DNA from: Polaromonas sp.
GTDB lineage: Bacteria > Pseudomonadota > Gammaproteobacteria > Burkholderiales > Burkholderiaceae_C
Assembly: GCF_030680935.1 (NCBI RefSeq)
Contig: NZ_JAUXUP010000040.1
Span: 1 to 40,211 of the forward strand
DNA: 40,211 nt
Reading direction: 5' to 3'
Shown one piece after another: positions 33,125 through 40,211 of the stretch (the stretch's first letter is position 1; each line of letters opens with the position of its first letter). The notes beneath the pieces are model-generated. The model was not told the DNA's origin and ran no database searches. It worked only from the letters and a program-made list of their open reading frames with translations. Both the position numbers and the translations under genes were made by a program.

Positions 33125-33149
33125 ACCCTGCGCACGCCAGCCGGGCCGG

Positions 33150-34007
33150 TTAGCGCAGAACAAGCACGGGCACTTCGCTCAGCCGCAGCAGCGTGGTGGT
33201 CGTGCTGCCCACGATCAACTGGCGGATACGCGAGTGCCCGTAGGCCCCCATGACCAGCAAGGCGGCGTGCTGGGACTTGACAAGTGCGGGCAGCACCTCT
33301 TCCGGCTCACCGAGAATGAGGTCAACCTCGGCCTCAAATCCCGCCGCCGTCAACACCATGCGGGCGTCTTCAAGCTGCTGGCGTGCCAGCGTGGTTTCCA
33401 CACCGGCCATGGCCACCAGCACTGGCAGACCTGTCAGCAAGGGGCTGCGTGCCACCGTCTCCACGGTTTTGAGCGCGGTCGGGCTGCCGTCAAATGCGAT
33501 AACCACGCGCCGGGGCGCCTCAAATTGCTCGCCCGTGGCTACCAGCACCGGCCGTTTGACCGAGCGGATCACACGCTCGACATGGTGGTCCAGATGGATT
33601 CTTGAGGCCGCGCTCGCGTGGTAATGCTCGCCGAGCGCAAACAGGCGCGCATCCGGCTCCATCTCGAGCACGGTATCAAGCAGGTCACCGCGCCGCAGCC
33701 GGGTATCGAGTTGGGAGACGCCGAGGGCAACGGCCCGCTCGCGCGCTGCAGCCAGCAGCCGGCGGCCGGCTTCCTGCGCCAGCGTGCCGCGTTGTTCGTC
33801 CAGTTCGCTCAGTTGCGCAAGCAAAGCCTCCTGCGCGCCCAGGCCAATGCTGCCGCTGTAGTCGGTGACCTGGGGGCGCTCCATATTGCGTTGCAGCACA
33901 TGCAACAGCTCCAGGGGCACGCCGAGCCGCAGTGCCGACCAGGCAGCGCAGTCGATCACGGCAGAGGTGTTTGCAAGCCCGTCAATACAGGCGTAGACCT
34001 TGTTCAT
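33150..34007 (-). CDS. Universal stress protein with two UspA domains
   Basis: Protein of 285 residues with two tandem Usp folds. The first opens NKVYACIDGLANTSAVIDCA; the second (from about 150) opens RRVVIAFDGSPTALKTVETV and ends VMGAYGHSRIRQLIVGSTTT, the ATP-binding signature G-x2-G-x9-G(S/T). The second half is therefore likely to bind ATP. The start at 34007 has AGGAGACA ahead. It lies 16 bp after the SulP gene and is probably co-transcribed with it, a pairing known for anion transporters. Confidence 0.92.
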   Translation of the reverse strand: MNKVYACIDGLANTSAVIDCAAWSALRLGVPLELLHVLQRNMERPQVTDYSGSIGLGAQEALLAQLSELDEQRGTLAQEAGRRLLAAARERAVALGVSQLDTRLRRGDLLDTVLEMEPDARLFALGEHYHASAASRIHLDHHVERVIRSVKRPVLVATGEQFEAPRRVVIAFDGSPTALKTVETVARSPLLTGLPVLVAMAGVETTLARQQLEDARMVLTAAGFEAEVDLILGEPEEVLPALVKSQHAALLVMGAYGHSRIRQLIVGSTTTTLLRLSEVPVLVLR

Positions 34008-34023
34008 TTTTTTGTCTCCTGAT

Positions 34024-35508
34024 TCAGTGCATGAGTTGTTCCACCGCGCCGGGTTTGTCATGTATCGCAAAACGATCCATCAGCGTGGCGCTGGCTTCGT
34101 TCAGGCCGGTAACCTCGACGGGTGTGCCCTCGCGCCTGAACTTGAGCACCACCTTGTCGAGTGCACTCACGGCGGTGATGTCCCAGAAATGCGCGCGGCT
34201 CACGTCGATGCGCACCTGCTCAACCACCTCCTTGAAGTCGAAGGCGCCGACAAAGGTCTCCGAGGAGGCAAAAAATACCTGGCCAACCACGGCGTAGCTG
34301 CGTACCCGGCCCTCGTCGTCGCTCGTGCGGTCCACGCGCAACACACGCCCGACCTTGTGGGCAAAAAAGAGACCGGACAGCAGCACGCCGACAAACACGC
34401 CTTTGGCCAGGTCGTGGGTGGCCACGGTAACCACCACGGTGGCAATCATCACCAGGGACGAACTCGGCGGGTGCTCCCGCAGCTTGCGGATCGAGTCCCA
34501 GCTGAAAGTGCCAATGCTGACCATGATCATGACGGCCACCAGCGCGGCCATGGGGATCTGTTTGACCCAGGGGCCAAGAAAGACGATGAGGATCAACAGG
34601 AACAGGCCGGCAACAAAAGTGGACAAGCGCCCGCGCCCGCCCGATTTCACATTGATCACCGACTGCCCGATCATGGCGCAACCGGCCATGCCACCCATGA
34701 AACCGGTGGCAATGTTGGCCACACCCTGCCCCACACACTCGCGGTTCTTGTTGCTCGGGGTGTCGGTCAGTTCGTCAACAATCGAAGCGGTCATCATGGA
34801 TTCGAGCAAACCGACCACGGCCAGCGTCGCGGCGTACGGCAGGATGATCTTCAGCGTCTCAAGACTCAAGGGTACATCGGGCAACAGGAAAATCGGCAGG
34901 CTGTCGGGCAGTTGCCCCATGTCGCCCACGGTGCGGATGTCGAGCTTGAGGACCATCGCCACAGCGGTGAGCACCACGATACAGATCAGCGGTGACGGGA
35001 CGGCCCTGGTGATGTAGGGCAAGCCGTAAATGATGGCCAGGCCGGCGGCCGTCATGGCATAGACCACCCAGCTGACATTGGTGAGTTCGGGCAACTGCGC
35101 CAGAAAGATCAGGATGGCCAGCGCGTTGACAAAACCGGTGATCACCGAACGCGAGACAAAACGCATCAGGACGCCTAATTTGAACGCCCCGGCAATGATC
35201 TGCAGCACGCCGGTCAGGATGGTCGCCGCCAACAGGTACTGCAAGCCGTGTTCCTTGACCAGCATGACCATGACCAGCGCCATGGCCCCGGTGGCGGCCG
35301 AGATCATGCCCGGTCGACCACCCGTGAAGGCGATGATCACGGCGATGCTGAACGAAGCGTACAGGCCAACTCTGGGGTCGACACCGGCAATGATGGAAAA
35401 GGCAATGGCCTCGGGAATCAAGGCCAATGCCACCACCAGGCCGGCGAGCAGGTCGCCTCGGATGTTGGAGAACCAGTCCTGTCGGATGGAGGGGTACAGT
35501 GTTTTCAA
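34024..35508 (-). CDS. SulP family inorganic anion transporter with STAS domain
   Basis: Membrane protein of 494 residues with about 10-12 helices (to about 385) and a cytoplasmic STAS domain (about 395-480). [20 protein letters not shown] is the SulP signature, and [20 protein letters not shown] is the conserved mid-region. Relatives carry sulfate, bicarbonate or other anions; the substrate here is open. The start appears to be TTG at 35508 without a clear ribosome site. The universal stress protein gene follows 16 bp later. Confidence 0.92.
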   Translation of the reverse strand: MKTLYPSIRQDWFSNIRGDLLAGLVVALALIPEAIAFSIIAGVDPRVGLYASFSIAVIIAFTGGRPGMISAATGAMALVMVMLVKEHGLQYLLAATILTGVLQIIAGAFKLGVLMRFVSRSVITGFVNALAILIFLAQLPELTNVSWVVYAMTAAGLAIIYGLPYITRAVPSPLICIVVLTAVAMVLKLDIRTVGDMGQLPDSLPIFLLPDVPLSLETLKIILPYAATLAVVGLLESMMTASIVDELTDTPSNKNRECVGQGVANIATGFMGGMAGCAMIGQSVINVKSGGRGRLSTFVAGLFLLILIVFLGPWVKQIPMAALVAVMIMVSIGTFSWDSIRKLREHPPSSSLVMIATVVVTVATHDLAKGVFVGVLLSGLFFAHKVGRVLRVDRTSDDEGRVRSYAVVGQVFFASSETFVGAFDFKEVVEQVRIDVSRAHFWDITAVSALDKVVLKFRREGTPVEVTGLNEASATLMDRFAIHDKPGAVEQLMH

Positions 35509-35889
35509 TGGAATAGGCGCAGCCCAGGGTGTGCCTGGCTGTCAGGAGTCAAGAAACAAGAGGAATGGATCGATGCGACAGACGAGTGTCGGATCCGGCC
35601 GGATTCAGAGGCTGCACACGCCTCAAGTGACACTCAGGGCGGCGTCACAGAGCAGAAGTAACCGCGCGGCAACCCGCAGCCCGGATAAACCACCGGGGCA
35701 GACAGCTGCGTGAGAAGGCCCTTGTGCATTGCAACATTCTAACGATCGCGCTGGCGAGCGCGAGTCAACACCCTCCATCCCGAGGCCGGCTCACGGATTG
35801 GAAGGTTTCCTGGCAGCTTAGTGGTTTCTCCCAATCTGTACGTCCGGCGGTCGGTCAGCTATTCTCGTGACAACTACAGGAGGGCGCCC
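35509..35889. other. Intergenic region between SulP and DUF1488 genes
   Basis: This is the divergent promoter region of about 380 bp. A perfect hairpin TCGCGCTGGCGAGCGCGA lies at 35746-35763. No coding frame with a ribosome site is found other than that of the DUF1488 gene, whose AGGAGGG is at 35878-35884. Confidence 0.5.
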
Positions 35890-36147
35890 ATGGAATCGTC
35901 TCTGGATGTCATCGATCACGGTGACTGGCTCAGCTTTGGTATGTTGCACGCCGGCAGCATCATTCCGGTCAAAATTTCCCGTGACGCGATGGAGGAGTAC
36001 TTCGGGGCAGACAAAGGGCCAGACGCATTAAAAAGTGCCTACACACTGGATGCGGAGATGATTCATGCGCGGGCAGCCGACATGATCGTCGCGGGCGTGA
36101 GCTACACCCCGGACAATCCCCTGGTGCTGAAAGCAGAAGACTTCTGA
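35890..36147 (+). CDS. DUF1488 family protein
   Basis: Protein of 85 residues with the DUF1488 layout: a short beta-rich N-terminus (WLSFGMLHAGSIIPVKISRD), a central helix beginning at the A of DAMEEYFG, IHARAADMIVAGVSY, and the terminal VLKAEDF resembling the LTAADF end of the family. Function is unknown. A strong AGGAGG ribosome site is six bases upstream. It is convergent with alkB. Confidence 0.75.
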   Translation: MESSLDVIDHGDWLSFGMLHAGSIIPVKISRDAMEEYFGADKGPDALKSAYTLDAEMIHARAADMIVAGVSYTPDNPLVLKAEDF

Positions 36148-36188
36148 CGCCAGGGTTTCAAGCCCACCCCTGCCGGCAAGCGCAGCCC

Positions 36189-36860
36189 TTACGTCGCCGC
36201 TGATGCGCGGCCCGCTCGGCGAAAAGTCAGGTTGATCCGGCGTCGGCCCAGCAGTTGATGCACGCCGTCGGCCAGTGGCGCCACGCCGTGAAACGCCAGG
36301 CGTGACGGGCCGCCCCATCCCACCACGTCGCCATGGGTCAGGCGATAACGTTGCGGCTTGTCGCCGCGGCTGGCAGACCCGAATAAAAACACGGCGGGCA
36401 GGCCAAGAGATACCGACACGATGGGCGCAGAAAAGTCTTTCTCATCTTTGTCTTGATGCACGGAAAGTTTGGCGCCTGGCTGGTAGCTGTTGATCAGGCA
36501 GGCGTCGGGCTGGAAATTCTTGAACCCCGCCTGGGCGGCGGCCTGCGCGGCCAGCCCCACAAAACAGGCAGGCATGGCCGGCCAGTTTTTCCCCGACAGC
36601 GGGTCCAGCGCGCTGTAGCGGTACCCGTTGCGATCCGACACCCAGCCGAGCGGTCCGCAGTTGCTCATGGCCACCGACATGGTGTGCCCACCGGGCGTCA
36701 CCAGGTGGCGCAACGGCGCCTGCGCAGTGACACCTTCCAGCGCCTGCAGCAAGGCGACATCTGCGGCACGCGCAAAACCACGCAGCAACATGGCGCCAGG
36801 CGCCAGTGCCTGCGGCTGGTCGCAGGAGGGCAAATCATCATTAAAAAGATCGGGGGTCAA
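36189..36860 (-). CDS. alkB: DNA oxidative demethylase AlkB
   Basis: Fe(II)/2-oxoglutarate dioxygenase of 223 residues that removes alkyl lesions from 1-methyladenine and 3-methylcytosine. Counting from the TTG at 36860, the iron ligands are H135 and D137 (HQDKDE) and H191 (AFHGVAPL). The 2-oxoglutarate-binding Arg is R208 in RRINLTFRRAG. TPGGHTMSVAMSNCGPLGW is the nucleotide-recognition lid. The start is uncertain: TTG at 36860 aligns with the E. coli start, while TTG at 36902 would add 14 residues. No ada gene is adjacent. Confidence 0.93.
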   Translation of the reverse strand: MTPDLFNDDLPSCDQPQALAPGAMLLRGFARAADVALLQALEGVTAQAPLRHLVTPGGHTMSVAMSNCGPLGWVSDRNGYRYSALDPLSGKNWPAMPACFVGLAAQAAAQAGFKNFQPDACLINSYQPGAKLSVHQDKDEKDFSAPIVSVSLGLPAVFLFGSASRGDKPQRYRLTHGDVVGWGGPSRLAFHGVAPLADGVHQLLGRRRINLTFRRAGRASAAT

Positions 36861-36948
36861 TCGGCAGCCCAGTGCGGCGAAAGTCCGATGGTATCCGCGC
36901 AACGACCAAAGAAAAAAAGAAGAACGAGTGCGGAAAATCGAGCCGGGG

Positions 36949-37518
36949 CTATTGCTCCGACGGCAGCAGCATGGCTATACGCTCGCTCAGTCCATCGGCC
37001 CTTTCAGCCCCGGCAATTTCTTCGACATGGACAATGATGTCGCGTGCAATGACCATCATCGACGCACGGTCCCGCGCCTCGCGCAGCTGGTCGCGGAATT
37101 GTTTTGCCAGCTCGGGCATTTTTCTGACAAACATGCGCTCGCAGATGTCAAACAGAAACATCCGGGTGGTGGCCAGGGAGCGTTTGCCTTCAAAGTTGTC
37201 TGCGCCTTGGGCTGAAGTCACCGGCGCCTTTGCCGCCGGCAGCTCAATGGACCGCGCAGGCGCCGGTACAGGCTCAGGCGCTAGCGGCGTTTTGGCTTTC
37301 ACGCCGACGGGCGAAGGCGTTGCGCCAGGCACCACAATCAGGTAGCCGGTACTGATGAGTTTGTCCAAAATGCCCGCGTCGTCCTGCAACAAGCCCTGCA
37401 CTTCGCGGCGTGTCTTGCGGCCATCAACAAGAAACAGCGCAGAGCGTTCTCGCAGGTTCAGCACACGCGCTTTGGAGCTGAGCTCCAGCCTGGCTTTGTC
37501 CGATTTATGGAGTTGCAT
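36949..37518 (-). CDS. Unrecognised soluble protein, 189 residues
   Basis: No family is recognised. The N-terminal part (LHKSDKARLELSSKARVLNL then RERSALFLVDGRKTRREVQG) looks like a small winged-helix or marR-like unit. A Pro/Ala-rich linker (about 70-110) follows, then a charged helical C-terminal domain (RMFLFDICERMFVRKMPELA, ending ERIAMLLPSEQ). The ATG at 37518 is preceded by AGGGG; the longer frame to 37584 has no ribosome site. There is no signal peptide. It lies 46 bp upstream of the alkB frame on the same strand and could be co-transcribed with alkB. Confidence 0.65.
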   Translation of the reverse strand: MQLHKSDKARLELSSKARVLNLRERSALFLVDGRKTRREVQGLLQDDAGILDKLISTGYLIVVPGATPSPVGVKAKTPLAPEPVPAPARSIELPAAKAPVTSAQGADNFEGKRSLATTRMFLFDICERMFVRKMPELAKQFRDQLREARDRASMMVIARDIIVHVEEIAGAERADGLSERIAMLLPSEQ

Positions 37519-37789
37519 GTCATGGCCCCTGTGTACTTTTTGTAAGAACAGGTGAATGCTAGGCCTGACCCGTGTCGAACACATGACACGGAGCAGTCCC
37601 CAGCCGTCAGGGCGAGAGCAACCTCGCCGAAGTCAGTAGCCGGCAGTGATATAGATCAGCTCTTTTTGCTGCAATTTATTACGCACGATAGACAGGATGG
37701 TCATGACACCGCCATAATTTTTGTGCGCCGACTTCGCGCCGCAGATGTCCGTCAGCCAACTGACGTCCTGATTTTTTTCGAAAGACCGC

Positions 37790-38041
37790 ATGAACGCCAT
37801 CAAGAAAGCCCGCAAACTCATTGAGGCCAAGCCCGACTCGGAAGCCGCCAAAACGCTGGCCACCCTGGTGCGCGCGCTGGAATCAAACGAAAAGTTTGAC
37901 CTCAGCCAGATCTACAAACTGGACTACGACAGCTTTGACATCTGTATCGAGGTGATGAAGGACTGGCGGCTGGAGCGCTACTACCTGGGCAAAATCAGGC
38001 TGCACGACCTTTCGGTGCAGATGGCAGAACTGCAGGCCTAA
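37790..38041 (+). CDS. Unrecognised small protein, 83 residues
   Basis: Opens MNAIKKARKLIEAKPDSEAA and continues KTLATLVRALESNEKFDLSQ, with a C-terminal part rich in aromatic and charged residues (YDSFDICIEVMKDWRLERYY). It is mostly helical and soluble. No family is recognised. Codon use fits the genome and the initiation context has GAAAGA. A 161-bp inverted-repeat element begins on the base after its stop codon. Confidence 0.65.
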   Translation: MNAIKKARKLIEAKPDSEAAKTLATLVRALESNEKFDLSQIYKLDYDSFDICIEVMKDWRLERYYLGKIRLHDLSVQMAELQA

Positions 38042-38202
38042 GGAAGCGCTGAACAGGTCCTTGCGGAGGCGTGGCAGCCGGATCGGGATGGGAAGCAAGG
38101 CGGATTTCGCAGCCAATAGCTGCCTATTGGCAAGAAGTTCAACGCAGCAGACCGCCCGAGACCGGTTGATCGCGCGCCGCAGGGGACTTGTTCAGCGCTT
38201 CC
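38042..38202. mobile_element. MITE-like element of 161 bp with terminal inverted repeats
   Basis: The left end GGAAGCGCTGAACAGGTCCT (38042, continuing TGCGG) matches the reverse complement of the right end, which reads GGAAGCGCTGAACAAGTCCC inward from 38202. Three to four mismatches occur in 25 bp. Inside is a second perfect inverted repeat, GCCAATAG-CTGC-CTATTGGC. There is no intact coding frame. It sits between the convergent 83-residue gene and trxC. The structure suits a non-autonomous transposable element or a large bidirectional terminator hairpin. I associate the same end sequence with other Comamonadaceae genomes, from memory only. Confidence 0.65.
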
Positions 38203-38213
38203 CCAAGCCTGCT

Positions 38214-38651
38214 TCAGCGCAGCTGGGCGCGCGTCCAGCGGACGATGTCTGCTGCACCCATGGCGCCAGCCTGGCGCGCGACCTCACGGCCACCCACAAA
38301 CAGCGCCAGGGTTGGAATGCTGCGAATGTTCAGGCGAGTGCCCAGATTGCGGGCCTGCTCGGTATCGACCTTGGCCACACGCACCAGAGGCTCCAGCTCG
38401 GCAGCCGCCTGTGCATAAGCGGGAGCCATCTGCAGACAGGGGCCGCACCACGGCGCCCAGAAATCAACCAGCACCGGAATCTGGCTGCGCGCGATGTGGC
38501 GGTCAAACGCCGCCTCATCGAGGTTGACCGGCTTGCCGGTGAACAGCGCCATGTGGCAACTACCGCAGTCCGGCGCCTTGGCCAGGTCGGCACTGCTGAC
38601 ACGGTTGGTCGTGTGGCAGTGCGGGCATACGATGTGCAGGGATGGCGTCAT
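38214..38651 (-). CDS. trxC: Thioredoxin 2 (TrxC)
   Basis: Cytoplasmic thioredoxin of 145 residues with an N-terminal zinc finger and a thioredoxin domain. CPHC (9-12) and CGSC (29-32) bind zinc, WAPWCGPCLQMAPA carries the active-site WCGPC, and IRSIPTLALF the cis-Pro. In E. coli TrxC belongs to the OxyR regulon and reduces ribonucleotide reductase and methionine sulfoxide reductases. It is the last of three co-directional genes (39246 to 38214) with short gaps. Confidence 0.95.
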   Translation of the reverse strand: MTPSLHIVCPHCHTTNRVSSADLAKAPDCGSCHMALFTGKPVNLDEAAFDRHIARSQIPVLVDFWAPWCGPCLQMAPAYAQAAAELEPLVRVAKVDTEQARNLGTRLNIRSIPTLALFVGGREVARQAGAMGAADIVRWTRAQLR

Positions 38652-38672
38652 CTGGCCCCGGCGCAGGCTGGA

Positions 38673-38906
38673 TCAGCCGTTGTTGGCTTCGTCCAGCGCC
38701 TTGCACGACGGTGCACACACGGCGTGGGACTTGCCCAGCACCTTGCGTGTGCCCATTTGCGAGCGCGGACGGTGTTTGCCGCACATGAAGCACGACATGG
38801 TGGCGGCGCCGAAAGAGGCAGACGCTACAAACGGGGAGCCCGACACCTTGGATTTGTAACGCAGTCCGTCGGCAAGGACGGTGGTTTTGGCATCAGCTCT
38901 GGCCAT
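38673..38906 (-). CDS. Small Cys-containing protein of unknown function
   Basis: Protein of 77 residues. The C-terminal half has MSCFMCGKHRPRSQM and AVCAPSCKALDEA, i.e. CxxC and CxxxC pairs spaced like a small zinc ribbon. The N-terminal part has no features. It overlaps the 3' end of the upstream gene by 14 bp and is followed 21 bp later by trxC, suggesting one transcript. No family name is recognised. Confidence 0.65.
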   Translation of the reverse strand: MARADAKTTVLADGLRYKSKVSGSPFVASASFGAATMSCFMCGKHRPRSQMGTRKVLGKSHAVCAPSCKALDEANNG

Positions 38907-39246
38907 GGGTGGTTCCTTGGTTGGGTTGGCGCATTGCGCGCTCTATGGCTTGCCTGGCCTGCCGTTCGGCAGCCAGCGCCGGATCCAGCGGCGAACGGCA
39001 AAGGCCCGCGTGCTGGTAATGGGTATTTTCGTACATTTCGGCCGCGGCCGGGTGGGAGTCAAGCAAAGCACCCAATTCGCGCCCGGGCTCTGCCTCTTTC
39101 AGGGCGCTGGCCAGGCGGCTCACGATCGAGCGATATTGATCCGCACCCACCGGCACGGCGCTGTGCTCAAGCCGCTCCAGCAGCTCAGCCAGCACATGGG
39201 TGACAGTCAGACTGGAGGGAAGCGAAGACGTTTGTGTCGTGTTCAT
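38893..39246 (-). CDS. Unrecognised protein, 117 residues
   Basis: Opens MNTTQTSSLPSSLTVTHVLA and continues ELLERLEHSAVPVGADQYRS; the second half is Ala/Arg-rich (PALAAERQARQAIERAMRQP). It is probably helical and cytoplasmic. The start at 39246 was preferred over the open frame to 39516, whose extra 90 residues cross a dispersed repeat. It is the first gene of a group ending in trxC. Function is unknown. Confidence 0.6.
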   Translation of the reverse strand: MNTTQTSSLPSSLTVTHVLAELLERLEHSAVPVGADQYRSIVSRLASALKEAEPGRELGALLDSHPAAAEMYENTHYQHAGLCRSPLDPALAAERQARQAIERAMRQPNQGTTHGQS

Positions 39247-39275
39247 GCCTCTGAACGTGGGGGCCTGGCGGCAGA

Positions 39276-39333
39276 AAACAAGTGCTATGTTTTTGATAGC
39301 TTCTAGCGGTTGCTGATTAAGGGCTAACGGCCC
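39276..39333 (+). repeat. Dispersed GCTAT/ATAGC element, copy 6
   Basis: AGTGCTATGTTTTTGATAGC then TTCTAGCGGTTGCTGATTAA and GGGCTAACGGCC. The GCTAT...ATAGC core and the long flank are both present. It lies in the 342-bp gap between the 117-residue gene and yggX. The rest of that gap contains an AT-rich stretch before yggX (about 39520-39575), likely its promoter, but no convincing hexamers. Confidence 0.7.
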
Positions 39334-39588
39334 ATTTCGTCCATAAATCGGGCTGTGGCGGCTTAGCAGCCCTGCGCCCCGTTTGCCGCAAGGACGTCCA
39401 GTACGCCGGTGGCCGACCCTGCCAGCACAACGGCCAATGTCGGTCGGGTGGAAACATTCATAAAATAAGGCCGTGGGATCATGGTCTGCTTTCGGATTCC
39501 GGGATGGCCGGGCCAAAACAGAGACGAATAAAAAGCCAGTTTCTAATACCCAAATTATCTATAACGACATCTCACGAAAGAAATCCAC

Positions 39589-39861
39589 ATGGCACGCACT
39601 GTCAATTGCATCAAACTGGGCCGCGAGGCCGAAGGCCTGGACTTCCCGCCCTACCCGGGGCCGCTGGGTAAACGCCTGTGGGAAGAGGTCAGCAAAGAGG
39701 CCTGGGCCGACTGGATGAAGCAGCAGACCATGCTGGTCAATGAGAACCGCCTGAACCTGGCCGATGCCCGTGCCCGCCAATACCTGGCGCGGCAAATGGA
39801 GAATCATTTCTTCGGGAGCGGCGCTGACAAGGTCCAGGGTTACGTTCCGCCCACGCAATAG
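39589..39861 (+). CDS. yggX: Oxidative damage protection / Fe(II)-trafficking protein YggX
   Basis: Protein of 90 residues covering the whole YggX family: [20 protein letters not shown] with the conserved Cys7, then [20 protein letters not shown], then [20 protein letters not shown]. YggX protects iron-sulfur proteins from oxidation and is in the SoxRS regulon in enterobacteria. It stands alone here, followed directly by a REP element. Confidence 0.95.
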   Translation: MARTVNCIKLGREAEGLDFPPYPGPLGKRLWEEVSKEAWADWMKQQTMLVNENRLNLADARARQYLARQMENHFFGSGADKVQGYVPPTQ

Positions 39862-39972
39862 GACCCCCACGCTTGTCACTGCGTGTACTGCGCTGCCCCC
39901 CGAGGGGGCCGCTGCGCCTGCGGCCCGGCCAAGCCGGTTCCGCGGCCCCGGCTGGTCTGGAAGGCCCGCGCT
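39862..39972. repeat. GC-rich REP-type element
   Basis: It begins on the base after the yggX stop with GGACCCCCACGC and includes the hairpins GCCCCCCGAGGGGGC, GCGCCTGCGGC and CGGCCAAGCCGG. It ends near CCAGACCAGCC on the other strand. I recognise the pattern as a dispersed repeat of Comamonadaceae, normally found at gene 3' ends. Here its far end abuts the interrupted purL frame. Confidence 0.75.
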
Positions 39973-40211
39973 TGCTCCATCCGTGACAATGAGCTCCCTT
40001 TCCTCAGTCGCGATACCCACCACCGCAAACGGGCAGCGTTCACGTTCGCAAAACGCCTGAAACACCGGCAGCGATTCCGGTGCGATTGCCATCACGTAGC
40101 GCTCCTGGCTCTCGTTGCTCCAGATTTCCTTGGGACTCAGGCCGCTTTCTTCCAGCGGCACGGCGCGCAGATCGAAGCGTGCGCCGCGGCCGGCGTCATT
40201 GACCAGTTCCG
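39973..40211 (-). pseudogene. purL: purL fragment (phosphoribosylformylglycinamidine synthase), cut off at a REP
   Basis: The frame enters from the right edge as [20 protein letters not shown] and continues [20 protein letters not shown], then [20 protein letters not shown] and IVTDG. This is the first AIR-synthase C-terminal domain of the large PurL, about residues 390-470 of roughly 1300. Full-length PurL continues for over 800 residues, but here homology ends at about 39976 and the REP follows. Beyond it lies yggX on the other strand. The frame stays open by chance through the REP and yggX because of high GC. Either the gene is broken here or the sequence is joined wrongly at the repeat. 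Confidence 0.8.

Noticed and set aside
39559..39972. Continuation of the purL frame leftward as a full gene
   Set aside because: After IVTDG the translation is just REP and antisense yggX; it has no PurL similarity, so it is an open frame by chance.
1..40211. CRISPR array, tRNA or rRNA genes, prophage or toxin-antitoxin system
   Set aside because: No regularly spaced repeats, no cloverleaf or rRNA sequence recognised, no phage structural genes, and no recognisable toxin-antitoxin pair.

Overview
The window looks like about 40 kb of chromosome from a high-GC betaproteobacterium, most likely a member of the Comamonadaceae (Polaromonas/Rhodoferax/Variovorax type). The evidence is the gene families present, the imuA-imuB-dnaE2 SOS cassette, and two kinds of dispersed repeat that I associate with this family: short AT-rich GCTAT...ATAGC elements, and a GC-rich REP with a CCCCCCGAGGGGG core. 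Genus is inference. I see no rRNA, tRNA, CRISPR array, phage or complete insertion sequence. Most genes are housekeeping or stress functions; the unusual content is in remnants, repeats and a broken gene at the right edge.

Left part (1-8.3 kb). A cytosine-deaminase-type amidohydrolase enters from outside the window. It is followed by a four-gene minus-strand operon with overlapping start/stop codons: glycine-zipper protein, PepSY protein, PhoP-like regulator, PhoQ-like kinase. Direct repeats upstream of the operon look like a response-regulator site. Next to it lies a 99-bp decayed copy of the deaminase gene. Then come an AraC-type and a Crp/Fnr-type regulator, an orphan substrate-binding protein, and the remnant of an RNB-family ribonuclease.

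Middle (8.3-24.2 kb). An AhpD-like protein, a TauE/SafE permease and an EVE-domain protein are followed by an overlapping pair of cell-wall enzymes (L,D-transpeptidase and M23 peptidase). After these come VOC and SnoaL-like proteins, a DUF2726 protein, a PanE-type reductase, DUF3309, the 1309-residue helicase HrpA, a membrane protein with a degenerate GGDEF domain, argA with DUF1272, a possible 22-residue membrane peptide and a GNAT gene, and a FrnE-type DsbA protein.

Right part (24.2-40.2 kb). The mutasome cassette imuA-imuB-dnaE2 is read leftward from a near-perfect LexA box, which it shares with a divergent lipoprotein gene. Then come dsbB, a repeat-containing lipoprotein, a divergent LysR/azoR pair, a universal stress protein with a SulP transporter, DUF1488, alkB, two unrecognised proteins, a group ending in trxC, and yggX. 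At the right edge a purL reading frame runs in from outside and stops abruptly at a REP element.

Themes: DNA-damage and redox defence are well represented (imuABC, alkB, dsbB, frnE, trxC, yggX, azoR, AhpD-like). At least four families of inverted or dispersed repeat sit at gene ends. One family has copies inside the hrpA and imuB coding frames without breaking them.
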